Shown: one piece after another, positions 36,377 through 44,859 of the stretch
How the letters are laid out: every line of letters starts with the position of its first letter
How positions within the stretch are numbered: position 1 is the first letter of the stretch
NCBI RefSeq assembly: GCF_902459685.1
Contig: NZ_CABPSF010000002.1
Coordinates: 186,001-250,000 of the forward strand
DNA length: 64,000 bases
Reading direction: 5' to 3'
Origin: Pandoraea iniqua
GTDB lineage: Bacteria; Pseudomonadota; Gammaproteobacteria; Burkholderiales; Burkholderiaceae
The notes under the pieces: model-generated
What the model was told of the DNA's origin: nothing
The model's database searches: none
What the model saw: the letters and a program-made list of their open reading frames with translations, nothing else
Made by a program: the position numbers and the translations under genes

Positions 36377-37423
36377 ATGGAGACGACACCTTCCCCGCTG
36401 CGGCGGCAACTCATGCTGGGCGCCGCATCGGCGCTCGTGACCGGCGGGCTGGCCAGCCCGTGGGGCGGCGCTTTCGCGCAGACCGGTCCGCTCAAGATTT
36501 CGCATCAATTCCCCGGGGGCACCCTCACCGAAGGCGACTTTCGCGATCGGCTGTGCCGCAAGTTCGCGCAGGAAGTCGAGAAGCGCACGAATGGCGCGCT
36601 CAAATTTCAGGTCTATCCGGGCAGTTCGCTCATGAAGACCAACGCGCAGTTCTCGGCGCTGCGCCGGGGCGCGCTCGATCTCTCGCTGTACCCGCTCCCT
36701 TATGCCGGTGGCGAGGTGCGCGAACTCAATATCGGTTTGATGCCGGGGCTGGTCACCTCATACGCCCAAGGCAACGCGTGGCGTGGCGGCGAAATCGGCA
36801 AGGTGCTGACCGACGTACTGGCTGAGAAGAACATCGTGATCGTGAGCTGGGTCTGGCAGGCGGGCGGGGTCGCCAGCCGCTCGACGCCGCTCGTTGCCCC
36901 CGAAGACGCCAAGGGCATGAAGGTGCGCGGCGGCAGCCGCGAGATGGACATGATGCTGAAGGAAGCCGGGGCCGCCGTGATCTCGCTGCCGTCCAACGAG
37001 TTGTATGCCGCCATGCAGACCGGCGCGATGGATGCGGCCATGACGTCGTCGACGAGTCTGATGTCGTTCCGGCTCGAAGAAGTCTCGAAGCATCTGACCA
37101 CCGGGCGCAACAAGTCTTACTGGTTCATGCTGGAGCCGCTGCTCATGTCGAAGCAGATCTTCGACAAGCTGCCCAAAGACCAGCAGCAGGTCATTCTGCA
37201 AGTCGGCAAGGAACTGGAGGCGTTCGGTACCGAAGCGGCCAAGGCCGACGACGCGCAGATTGCCAGCGTCTACACCAAGGCGGGCGCGAAGGTTTATGAC
37301 CTCGACGAAGCGACGGTGATGAAATGGCGCGACATTGCCCGGCGCACGGCGTGGAAGGACTACGCCAGCAAGTCGGACACCTGCGCCAAGTTGCTCGCGC
37401 TCGCCGAGAAGGTGCCTGCATGA
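36377..37423 (+). CDS. dctP: TRAP transporter solute-binding protein, DctP family
   Basis: A 348-residue periplasmic receptor of a TRAP transporter. Its signal peptide contains SPLRRQLMLGAASALVTGG, a twin-arginine-like motif (RRQLMLG) instead of a plain Sec signal, ending near AFAQ at residue 34. The mature protein shows the family start PLKISHQFPGGTLTEGDF and the ligand-site Arg region MKVRGGSREMD. ATG 36377 has AGGAG six bases upstream; the frame to 36269 is in the leader. Context (malonyl-CoA synthetase and decarboxylase) indicates malonate or a related dicarboxylate as substrate. Confidence 0.93.
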   Translation: METTPSPLRRQLMLGAASALVTGGLASPWGGAFAQTGPLKISHQFPGGTLTEGDFRDRLCRKFAQEVEKRTNGALKFQVYPGSSLMKTNAQFSALRRGALDLSLYPLPYAGGEVRELNIGLMPGLVTSYAQGNAWRGGEIGKVLTDVLAEKNIVIVSWVWQAGGVASRSTPLVAPEDAKGMKVRGGSREMDMMLKEAGAAVISLPSNELYAAMQTGAMDAAMTSSTSLMSFRLEEVSKHLTTGRNKSYWFMLEPLLMSKQIFDKLPKDQQQVILQVGKELEAFGTEAAKADDAQIASVYTKAGAKVYDLDEATVMKWRDIARRTAWKDYASKSDTCAKLLALAEKVPA

Positions 37424-38007
37424 GCGGGGTCGCCATGGGGGCCGATCCCGTGGTGCCGCGAACCCGCGTCCTGCGTCGGCTCGACGCCCTCTTGCAGGGC
37501 GTGAGCCGCCTGCTCATGGTCGTGTGCATGCTCGCGCTCGTGGGGGCCGCGCTGGTGCTTAGTTACAGCGTGTTTGCCCGGCATGTGCTCAAGCTCGCCA
37601 CCGACTGGCAGGACGAGGCCGCCGTGTTCCTGCTGGTGGGCGCAACGTTTGTCAGTGCCGCGCACGTGCAGCATCTGCGCGGTCACATCGGCATCGAAGC
37701 GATTACGACACTGCTCTCGCCGCGGGTGAATCGTATCCGGCGCTGGTTTGTCGACATCGCCACGTTCGCGTTTTGTGCGTTCTTTTCATGGAAGTCGTGG
37801 ACGCTGTTCTGGGAAGCCTATGTCGACGGGCAGACCAGCAGCTCGACGTGGAGCCCGCCGCTGGCGATTCCCTATGGGCTGATGGCGGGCGGCATGACCC
37901 TGCTCACGGTGCAATTGCTGCTGCAAATCGCCATCGGCGCTTGTGAGATGGGGCCCCGCGCCGATGATGGGCAGGCGGCGAATCGCAAGGGAGACACGCA
38001 CGTATGA
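37420..38007 (+). CDS. dctQ: TRAP transporter small permease, DctQ family
   Basis: A 195-residue membrane subunit with four hydrophobic helices: LLMVVCMLALVGAALVLSYS near residue 30, then DEAAVFLLVGATFVSAAHV, then FVDIATFAFCAFFSW, then PYGLMAGGMTLLTVQLLLQI. In TRAP systems this subunit pairs with DctM and the binding protein, with import driven by the sodium gradient. Its ATG overlaps the dctP stop (ATGA), and its own stop overlaps dctM, giving tight translational coupling. Confidence 0.9.
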   Translation: MSGVAMGADPVVPRTRVLRRLDALLQGVSRLLMVVCMLALVGAALVLSYSVFARHVLKLATDWQDEAAVFLLVGATFVSAAHVQHLRGHIGIEAITTLLSPRVNRIRRWFVDIATFAFCAFFSWKSWTLFWEAYVDGQTSSSTWSPPLAIPYGLMAGGMTLLTVQLLLQIAIGACEMGPRADDGQAANRKGDTHV

Positions 38008-39347
38008 GCGAGCTCACTATTGGCCTGCTGTACGGCGGCGCAACGCTGGTCGCCATGTTCTCAGGCATGCCCATTGCGTTTGCCCTCGGCGCCGTGGCCG
38101 TCGCGTTCATGTTCGGCTTCATGCCCGCGTCGTCGCTCGATACGGTCACGCAAAACGTCTACGAGGAGATGGCCAGCATCACGCTGCTGTCGATTCCGCT
38201 GTTTATTCTGAAGGGCGCGGCGATTGGTAAATCACGCGCGGGGCAGGACTTGTATCTGGCGCTGCACGCGTGGATGCGGCGGATTCCGGGCGGGCTCGGT
38301 ATCGCCAACGTGTTTGCCTGCGGCCTGTTCGCGGCCATGGCTGGGTCGAGCCCGGCGACGTGTTCGGCGATCGGCAGTGCCGGCATTCCCGAGATGCGCA
38401 TGCGCGGCTATTCGCCGGGCTTCGCTGCGGGCATCATCGCCGCCGGTGGCACGCTGGGCATTCTGCTGCCGCCGTCGATCACGATGATTCTCTACGCAGT
38501 GGCTGCCGAACAGTCGCTCGGGCGCTTGTTCCTCGCGGGCATCGTGCCGGCGCTGCTGTTAGTGGGCCTGTTCTCGTGCTACGCGGCGTGGCGCTATCGC
38601 AAGGAATACGGCGCCGCGCAAGTCGCGCTAGCACGCGACGGCACGCCGTCGCCGTTCCCGAACGAACCGCCCGCCACGTTGCGCGAGAAGCTTGCGCTGC
38701 TGCCGCGCGTGCTGCCCTTCATCACGTTGCTGATCGGGGTGATGGCGGCGCTCTACGGCGGGTATGCGACGCCGTCGGAGACGGCCGGGCTGGGCGGTCT
38801 GCTCGCGCTGGCGCTCATCGCCGTGATCTATCGCATGTGGCGTCCGCGCCAGATCGCGCCGATTCTCACGAGCACGCTGCGTGAATCGACGATGTTGATG
38901 TTCATCATCGGCATGTCGCTGCTGTACTCGTACGTGATGAGCTACCTGCACATCAGTCAGTCGGCGGCGCAGTGGATCGTGGGGCTGCATCTGTCGCGCT
39001 GGGTGCTGCTGGTGGCCATCTTGCTGATGGTCGTCGTGCTCGGCTTTTTCCTGCCGCCGGTGAGCATCATCCTGATGACCGCGCCGATCATTCTGCCGCC
39101 ATTGCGCGCGGCCGGTTTCGATCTTGTGTGGTTCGGCGTGGTGATGACGATTGTCATGGAACTGGGGTTGATTCATCCGCCCGTGGGACTCAACATATTC
39201 GTCATCAAGAACACGGCACCCGATATTGCGTTGCGCGACATCGTCTGGGGTGTGATGCCGTTTGTGGTGCTGATGATTGTCGCCGTCGCCCTGATTTGCC
39301 TGATGCCGGGCCTCTCGCTGTGGCTGCCGGATTGGGTGATGGGTTAG
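38004..39347 (+). CDS. dctM: TRAP transporter large permease, DctM family
   Basis: A 447-residue permease with about 12 hydrophobic helices, the ion-coupled transport subunit of the TRAP system. Family landmarks are SGMPIAFALG in the first helix, the MAGSSPATCSAIGSAGIPEM loop (about residues 113-132), AGGTLGILLPPSITMILYA, and the C-terminal HPPVGLNIFVIKN. ATG 38004 overlaps the dctQ stop. With dctP and dctQ it forms a complete tripartite importer, here presumably for malonate. Confidence 0.95.
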   Translation: MSELTIGLLYGGATLVAMFSGMPIAFALGAVAVAFMFGFMPASSLDTVTQNVYEEMASITLLSIPLFILKGAAIGKSRAGQDLYLALHAWMRRIPGGLGIANVFACGLFAAMAGSSPATCSAIGSAGIPEMRMRGYSPGFAAGIIAAGGTLGILLPPSITMILYAVAAEQSLGRLFLAGIVPALLLVGLFSCYAAWRYRKEYGAAQVALARDGTPSPFPNEPPATLREKLALLPRVLPFITLLIGVMAALYGGYATPSETAGLGGLLALALIAVIYRMWRPRQIAPILTSTLRESTMLMFIIGMSLLYSYVMSYLHISQSAAQWIVGLHLSRWVLLVAILLMVVVLGFFLPPVSIILMTAPIILPPLRAAGFDLVWFGVVMTIVMELGLIHPPVGLNIFVIKNTAPDIALRDIVWGVMPFVVLMIVAVALICLMPGLSLWLPDWVMG

Positions 39348-39390
39348 GGTGAGCAGGCCCTGAGTTGATTGTCCGACTTGAGAGGAAGCC

Positions 39391-40923
39391 ATGAAGGATG
39401 AGCCGATCCTGTCCGCGATGACCGCCCCGGTCTCGCTTTCCCTGTCCGCATCGTCCGCATCCTCGGAGCGTACGACGCCCGAGAGTGTGGCCGATGTGAG
39501 CGCGCCGGTGCCGTCGCCGTCGAAGCCTTCGCTGAAAGCGCGTTTGGGACAGTGGTTCGGGCGTGGCGGGGCCGGTGGCCCGGGCGGTCCGGGCGAGGGC
39601 GGCAAGCCGGAGTCGAAAGGCGACGGCAAGGTCGAACCGGCGAAGCTCTCCGCGCGGGCAGAAGCGGCGCTGCGGCGTCAGTTGGCGCAGTGTCTGTCGG
39701 CCCGGCTGACCGATTCGGCGGCCAACGAAGCGGCGCGCGACTTCATGACGCGCTACTGCGAAGCGTCTCCTTCCGAGCAACTCGCGCTGCTGCAAGTGGT
39801 CGCAGACGTCTGCGGCAGCACGGACAGCGCCGGCGGCGAGGGCGGGAAGGATGGCGAGGCGGCACCCAAGCGTGCCGCCAGCGGATTGGCGGGCGCGCTC
39901 GGCAGTGAGCGTGTGCGCTTTCTCAAGCGCTTCAATGCGCTGCCGGATGGCCTGCCGTTTCTGGTGCGCTGGCGGGCCGACATGCTGCATCACCGCGCAG
40001 CCCTGCCGGGACTCGCCGCGCTCGAAGACGATCTCGGCAGCCTGTTCTCGACGTGGTTCGATGTCGGGCTTCTTGAGCTGCATCCGATCACGTGGGACTC
40101 GCCCGCGTCGCTGCTCGAAAAGCTCATGCGTTACGAGGCGGTGCACGAAATCTCGTCGTGGGCAGATTTGCGCAACCGGCTGGATTCCGACCGTCGCTGC
40201 TACGCGTTTTTCCATCCGCGCATGCCACGCGAGCCGCTGATTTTCGTGGAAGTCGCCTTCGTGCCCGACATGGCCGCCGACGTGCATTCACTGCTCGACG
40301 AGAAGGCCCCGCTCGAAGATCTGCGCCGCGTGCGCTGGGCCATCTTCTATTCGATCTCGAATACGCAGCCGGGGCTGCGCGGCGTGAGCTTCGGCAACTT
40401 CCTGCTCAAGCGGGTGATCGACGAGTTGCACGTCGATTTTCCGAAGTTGCGCAACTTCGCCACGCTCTCGCCGATTCCCGGGTTTAGCGATTGGTTGAAG
40501 TCGTTGCCGGCGACTGGTGTCGCACAAACGCTTGGGCCCAAGCGGCTGAAGCTGCTCGCGCAGGATACGTCGTTGGCCGCCGAGGCCACCGGCGCACAAC
40601 TGGTTGCGTGGTTGCAGGCGTCGCCCGAGCGCAAGAGTGCACTGGCCCTGCAACGGGCCATCGGCGAAGCGCTTGCTGCGCATTATCTGGCGCGGGAGCG
40701 CGTGCGCGGGCAGCCGCGTGACCCAGTGGCGCGTTTTCACTTGGGCAACGGCGCCCGGGTGGAGCGCATCAACTGGCATGCCGATCTTTCGAAGAAAGGG
40801 GCCAAGCAGTCGTGCGGCATGATGGTCAATTATCTCTACGAACCTGACGAGCTCGACGCCAACCTGCAACGGCTGATCGATGGCGAGGCGGCGCTGGGAC
40901 GTGCGGTATCGCGGCTGCTTTAA
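39391..40923 (+). CDS. matA: Malonyl-CoA decarboxylase
   Basis: A 510-residue MCD-family enzyme that decarboxylates malonyl-CoA to acetyl-CoA. The family's central FVEVAFVPDMAADVHSLLDE, the YSISNTQPGLRGVSFGNFLL segment (acetyl-CoA-binding, catalytic Ser region), LSPIPGFSDWL and the C-terminal FHLGNGARVERINWHADLS are all present, with the catalytic His in the last part. The first 90 residues are a long Ser/Pro/Gly-rich extension (including GGAGGPGGPGEGG) that adds about 50-60 residues beyond the usual size and looks disordered. GAGAGGAAG precedes the ATG. Confidence 0.94.
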   Translation: MKDEPILSAMTAPVSLSLSASSASSERTTPESVADVSAPVPSPSKPSLKARLGQWFGRGGAGGPGGPGEGGKPESKGDGKVEPAKLSARAEAALRRQLAQCLSARLTDSAANEAARDFMTRYCEASPSEQLALLQVVADVCGSTDSAGGEGGKDGEAAPKRAASGLAGALGSERVRFLKRFNALPDGLPFLVRWRADMLHHRAALPGLAALEDDLGSLFSTWFDVGLLELHPITWDSPASLLEKLMRYEAVHEISSWADLRNRLDSDRRCYAFFHPRMPREPLIFVEVAFVPDMAADVHSLLDEKAPLEDLRRVRWAIFYSISNTQPGLRGVSFGNFLLKRVIDELHVDFPKLRNFATLSPIPGFSDWLKSLPATGVAQTLGPKRLKLLAQDTSLAAEATGAQLVAWLQASPERKSALALQRAIGEALAAHYLARERVRGQPRDPVARFHLGNGARVERINWHADLSKKGAKQSCGMMVNYLYEPDELDANLQRLIDGEAALGRAVSRLL

Positions 40924-40993
40924 TACGGTGAAATCCGTGCCGGGGACACGTTGCGTGATCACGGCACGAACGACAAAACTTAGGGAGACACCT

Positions 40994-41782
40994 GTGAGCG
41001 AAGTTTTACGCGACGACAGTCTGGCGGACGAAGGGCTGGTGACGCTGACGCTCTCGAACCCCGGCAAGCTCAACGCCATCTCGGTGGCCATGTGGCGCGC
41101 GTTGCGGGCGCATCTGCTCGCGTTGGACGCCGAGCCTAATGTGCGCGCGATCGTGATTCGTGGCGCGGGCGGTAACTTTGCCGCGGGCGCAGATATCGAG
41201 GAGTTTCCCGTCGAACGCGGTAGCTATGACGCTCTGCGCCGGTATCACGGCGAAGTGATCGGGCCGACGCTGGAAGCGCTGGCAAATTGCCGGCATCCGA
41301 GCGTCGCGTTGATCGAGGGCGTGTGCGTGGGCGGCGGTCTGGAGATCGCCGCGCATTGCGATTTGCGCATTGCCGCCGAAGGGTCGCGCTTCGGGGTGCC
41401 CATCAACAAGCTGGGGTTTCCGATGGCGCCGGGCGAGCTCAAGGGTGTGCTGGCACTGGTGGGGCGTGCTACGGCGCTGGAAATCCTGCTCGAAGGCCGG
41501 GTGTTCGGCGCCGCCGAGGCTCGAGAGAAAGGTCTGCTGACGCGCGTGGTGGACGACGAGTCGGTCGAAGAGGCCGGGTACACTTGCGCCCGGCGCATTG
41601 CGGCCGGCGCGCCGCTCGCTGCACAAGCGAACAAGTGGCTGATTACCCGGCTGGCACCGGCCGTGCCGGCGTTGTCCGAAGCCGAGTGGCAACGCGCCTT
41701 CGCGTATTGGGATTCCGACGATCATCGCGAAGGCGTGGCCGCGTTTCTCGAGAAGCGCCCGCCGGTGTTTCAGGGGCGATGA
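40994..41782 (+). CDS. Enoyl-CoA hydratase/isomerase family protein
   Basis: A 262-residue crotonase-fold protein. The oxyanion-hole motifs are RGAGGNFAAGADIEEFP near residue 56 and EGVCVGGGLEIAAHCDLRIA near 104. Crotonase enzymes hydrate, isomerise or decarboxylate acyl-CoA; the exact reaction is not readable. The GTG at 40994 is chosen because AGGGAG lies six bases upstream and the conserved sequence begins there; the frame back to 40880 overlaps matA. It is placed between malonyl-CoA decarboxylase and malonyl-CoA synthetase, so a CoA-thioester role linked to malonate metabolism is likely but not proven. Confidence 0.88.
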   Translation: MSEVLRDDSLADEGLVTLTLSNPGKLNAISVAMWRALRAHLLALDAEPNVRAIVIRGAGGNFAAGADIEEFPVERGSYDALRRYHGEVIGPTLEALANCRHPSVALIEGVCVGGGLEIAAHCDLRIAAEGSRFGVPINKLGFPMAPGELKGVLALVGRATALEILLEGRVFGAAEAREKGLLTRVVDDESVEEAGYTCARRIAAGAPLAAQANKWLITRLAPAVPALSEAEWQRAFAYWDSDDHREGVAAFLEKRPPVFQGR

Positions 41783-41900
41783 AGCGCGTGACCTGACGGC
41801 CCGCGAGGCGGGGCAGGTCGTGTTTTATGGGCGGACTTCAGCATCCCCCGTTTTTCCTTTTTCCATCGACGTTTCGATAATTTCGAATCCGGTTCCGTTT

Positions 41901-43433
41901 ATGACGCAAGACGCCAATCTCTATCGACTGTTTGCCGAACGTTTCCCCGCGGACAAATCCGCGTGCGCCATCGAGACGCCCGAGGGGCTTTACTACAGCT
42001 GGGACGATCTCGAACACGCCAGCGCCCGCATCGCGAACCTGCTCGCGAGTCTGGATCTCGCCCCCGGTGCCCGCGTGGCCGTGCAGGTCGAAAAGTCACC
42101 CGAGGCGCTGCTGCTGTATCTCGCGACGCTGCGCGCAGGGCTCGTGTATCTGCCGCTGAACACGGCGTATCGCGACGCCGAGATCACGTACTTCGTCGAG
42201 AACGCAGAGCCCGACGTGGTGGTGTGCAGCCCGGCAAACTTCGGCTGGGTGTCGAAGATCGCCTTCACCAGCGGTGCCAAGCACGTGTACACGCTGGGCG
42301 ACGATCGCACGGGCTCGCTGCTGGAACGTGCCGCGTGGTTCGGCGACAGCTTCGAAACGGTGCCGCGCGCACCGGAAGATCTGGCGGCAATTCTCTACAC
42401 CTCGGGCACGACCGGGCGCAGCAAGGGCGCCATGCTGTCGCACGGCAATCTCGCGAGCAACACGCGCGTGCTGCATCAGTTCTGGGGCTGGGGTGAGCGT
42501 GACGGCGGCGATGTGCTGCTGCACGCGCTGCCGATCTTCCACGTGCACGGGCTGTTCGTGGCGAGTCACGCCGCGCTGTATTCGGGCAGTAAGATGATCT
42601 GGCTGTCGAAGTTCGATGCGCGCGAAGTGCTGCATCAACTGCCGCGCGCGACGGTGTTCATGGGCGTGCCGACGTACTACGTGCGGCTGCTCGCCGAAGC
42701 GGGGCTGGATCGCAATGTGTGCCGCAACGTGCGCCTGTTCATCTCTGGGTCGGCACCGTTGCTGCGCGAGACGTTCGATGCGTTCCGCGAGCGCACGGGC
42801 CACACGATTCTCGAGCGTTACGGCATGTCGGAGACGGTAATGCTCGTCTCGAATCCGTACCACGGCGACGCCGCTCAGGTGCGTCGTGCGGGCACCGTCG
42901 GCGTGCCGCTGCCGGAAGTGACCGTGCGGGTGGTGGGCGACGACGGCGCGGTGGTGGGACAGGGGGATATCGGGCACATTCAGGTCAAGGGGCCGAATGT
43001 GTTCGCAGGCTACTGGCGCATGCCGGAGAAGACCGCCGAGGAGTTCACTGCTGATGGTTTCTTCAAGACCGGGGATGTCGGCAAGTTCGATGACGACGGC
43101 TACGTGCACATCGTCGGACGCTCGAAGGACTTGATTATCTCGGGCGGCTACAACGTCTACCCGAAAGAGATCGAGAGCTTTATCGACGAAATGGACGGTG
43201 TAGCGGAATCGGCCGTGATCGGCGTGCCGCACCCGGATTTCGGCGAAGCGGTGGTGGCGGTGGTGGTGCCGCGCCATGGCGCAACGGCGCCCGACGAGCG
43301 CAGCGTGATCGACGGACTCAAGCAGCGCATTGCCAACTTCAAGGTGCCCAAGCGCGTGCATTTCGTCACCGAACTGCCGCGCAATACGATGGGCAAGGTA
43401 CAGAAGAACGTGTTGCGCGACCGGTTCAAGTAA
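41901..43433 (+). CDS. matB: Malonyl-CoA synthetase (malonate-CoA ligase)
   Basis: A 510-residue ANL-superfamily acyl-CoA ligase that activates malonate with ATP and CoA. The P-loop-like AILYTSGTTGRSKGAMLSHG is near residue 160, motif YGMSETVMLVSNPYHG near 310, and FKTGDVGKFDDDGYVHIVGR then SKDLIISGGYNVYPKEIES near 390-420 with the acceptor Lys in PRNTMGKVQKN at the end. Context with the TRAP importer and matA identifies malonate as the substrate. ATG 41901 is the conserved start though its ribosome site is weak. Confidence 0.94.
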   Translation: MTQDANLYRLFAERFPADKSACAIETPEGLYYSWDDLEHASARIANLLASLDLAPGARVAVQVEKSPEALLLYLATLRAGLVYLPLNTAYRDAEITYFVENAEPDVVVCSPANFGWVSKIAFTSGAKHVYTLGDDRTGSLLERAAWFGDSFETVPRAPEDLAAILYTSGTTGRSKGAMLSHGNLASNTRVLHQFWGWGERDGGDVLLHALPIFHVHGLFVASHAALYSGSKMIWLSKFDAREVLHQLPRATVFMGVPTYYVRLLAEAGLDRNVCRNVRLFISGSAPLLRETFDAFRERTGHTILERYGMSETVMLVSNPYHGDAAQVRRAGTVGVPLPEVTVRVVGDDGAVVGQGDIGHIQVKGPNVFAGYWRMPEKTAEEFTADGFFKTGDVGKFDDDGYVHIVGRSKDLIISGGYNVYPKEIESFIDEMDGVAESAVIGVPHPDFGEAVVAVVVPRHGATAPDERSVIDGLKQRIANFKVPKRVHFVTELPRNTMGKVQKNVLRDRFK

Positions 43434-43445
43434 TCGGTCACCGGC

Positions 43446-43460
43446 AACCGGTAACTGGTC
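43446..43460 (+). repeat. Short 3'-flank repeat, copy 2
   Basis: AACCGGTAACTGGTC, identical to 17822-17836, lies 13 bases after the matB stop and just before its terminator. Confidence 0.4.
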
Positions 43461-43462
43461 TG

Positions 43463-43510
43463 ACGGGAGGGCACGTGCGCCGGTGGGCGTGGCGCCCTCC
43501 CGTTTTGTTT
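43463..43510 (+). terminator. Rho-independent terminator of the malonate operon
   Basis: ACGGGAGGGC (43463-43472) pairs with GCCCTCCCGT (43494-43503) and is followed by TTTGTTTTC. Confidence 0.8.
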
Positions 43511-43513
43511 TCG

Positions 43514-44641
43514 TCAGGCGATCTCGTCGAGCACCTTCGCCAGACTGTCGATCGTGCGCTCGCGGTTGTGAAGCTTCTCCAGCCCGAACAGGCCAAGACG
43601 GAACGTCTTGAAGTCGGCCGGCTCGTCGACCTGAAGCGGCACGCCGGCACCGATCTGCATGCCCTGCACGACAAACTTCTTGCCGGAGTGAATGGCGTCG
43701 TCGTCGGTATAGCTCACGATCACGCCCGGCGCTTCGAACCCCTTCGCCGCCACGCTGCGGTATCCCTTCTCGGCGAGCAGTGCGCGGACCTTGTCGCCCA
43801 GCGATTGCTGTTCCTCGCGCACCTTCTCGAAACCGTACGCTTCGGTTTCGAGCATGACGTCGCGCAACACCCTCAGGGCGTCTGTCGGCATCGTGGCGTG
43901 ATAGGCAAAACCACCTTTCTCGTAGGCTTCCATGATCTGAAGCCACTTGCGCAAATCGCACGAGAAACTGGTGCTGGTGGTGGTGTCGAGCTTTGCGCGC
44001 GCGGCGGCGTTCAGCATTACCAGCGCGCAGCACGGCGACGCGCTCCAACCCTTTTGCGGCGCACTGATCAGGATGTCGACGCCGGTGGCTTCCATGTCGA
44101 CCCAGATCGTGCCCGAGGCGATGCAATCGAGCACGAACAGGCCACCGGCTGCATGCGTGGCGTCGGCCACGGCGCGCAGGTAATCGTCGGGCAGCAAGAT
44201 GCCGGAAGCGGTCTCGACGTGCGGCGCAAACACCATCTCGGGCTTGTGCTCGCGAATCGCCGCGACGACTTCATCGATCGGGGGCGGGGCGTACGCGGCC
44301 TGACGGCCTTCGGTGACCGGGCGGGCCTTGAGCACTTCGGTGCTGGCCGGAATGCTGCCCATCTCGAAAATCTGGCTCCAGCGATAGCTGAACCAGCCAT
44401 TGCGAATGACCAGACAGCGCTTGTTAGTCGCAAACTGCCGCGCGACGGCTTCCATGCCGAAGGTGCCGCTGCCCGGCACGATGATCGCGGCTTGCGCGTG
44501 ATACACATCCTTCAGAACGCGCGAGATGTCGCGCATCACGCCCTGAAAGGCTTGCGACATGTGGTTCAGCGCCCGGTCGGTATAGACCACTGAATATTCC
44601 AGCAGGCCATCGGGGTCCACAGTCGGGATAAGGCTGGTCAT
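43514..44641 (-). CDS. Class V aminotransferase (alanine/serine-glyoxylate type)
   Basis: A 375-residue PLP enzyme of aminotransferase class V. It has the family's [16 protein letters not shown] near residue 55, [20 protein letters not shown] (Asp that holds the pyridine N) near 170, and the PLP Lys in [16 protein letters not shown] near 198. The closest relatives are alanine-glyoxylate, serine-glyoxylate and related transaminases. The substrate is not fixed by the sequence. AGGAGACG precedes ATG 44641. It is divergent from polB and convergent with matB, so it is its own unit. Confidence 0.9.
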   Translation of the reverse strand: MTSLIPTVDPDGLLEYSVVYTDRALNHMSQAFQGVMRDISRVLKDVYHAQAAIIVPGSGTFGMEAVARQFATNKRCLVIRNGWFSYRWSQIFEMGSIPASTEVLKARPVTEGRQAAYAPPPIDEVVAAIREHKPEMVFAPHVETASGILLPDDYLRAVADATHAAGGLFVLDCIASGTIWVDMEATGVDILISAPQKGWSASPCCALVMLNAAARAKLDTTTSTSFSCDLRKWLQIMEAYEKGGFAYHATMPTDALRVLRDVMLETEAYGFEKVREEQQSLGDKVRALLAEKGYRSVAAKGFEAPGVIVSYTDDDAIHSGKKFVVQGMQIGAGVPLQVDEPADFKTFRLGLFGLEKLHNRERTIDSLAKVLDEIA

Positions 44642-44859
44642 GTTCGTCTCCTGTTAGCTTTCTACGTGCCCGTCATCCTACCCCGAATGGCTGGGGTGAC
44701 GAAACCCGAGTGACCACGGGGGCGGGGGGCGTGCGGCGGCGCTTCGGGGATGGCCGTCGGTGCGCTGGTGGGGCGCCGGTGGGGCGAGTTTGGACGCCGC
44801 GACGTAAAATACGCGAAACGCAGTACCCCCCTCATCTTGGATACGTAAAGCGGCTTCTG

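Noticed and set aside
42096-44126. 676-residue minus-strand open frame across matB and the aminotransferase
   Set aside because: Arg/His-rich translation with no domain, overlaps two well-supported genes; a typical shadow in high-GC DNA.
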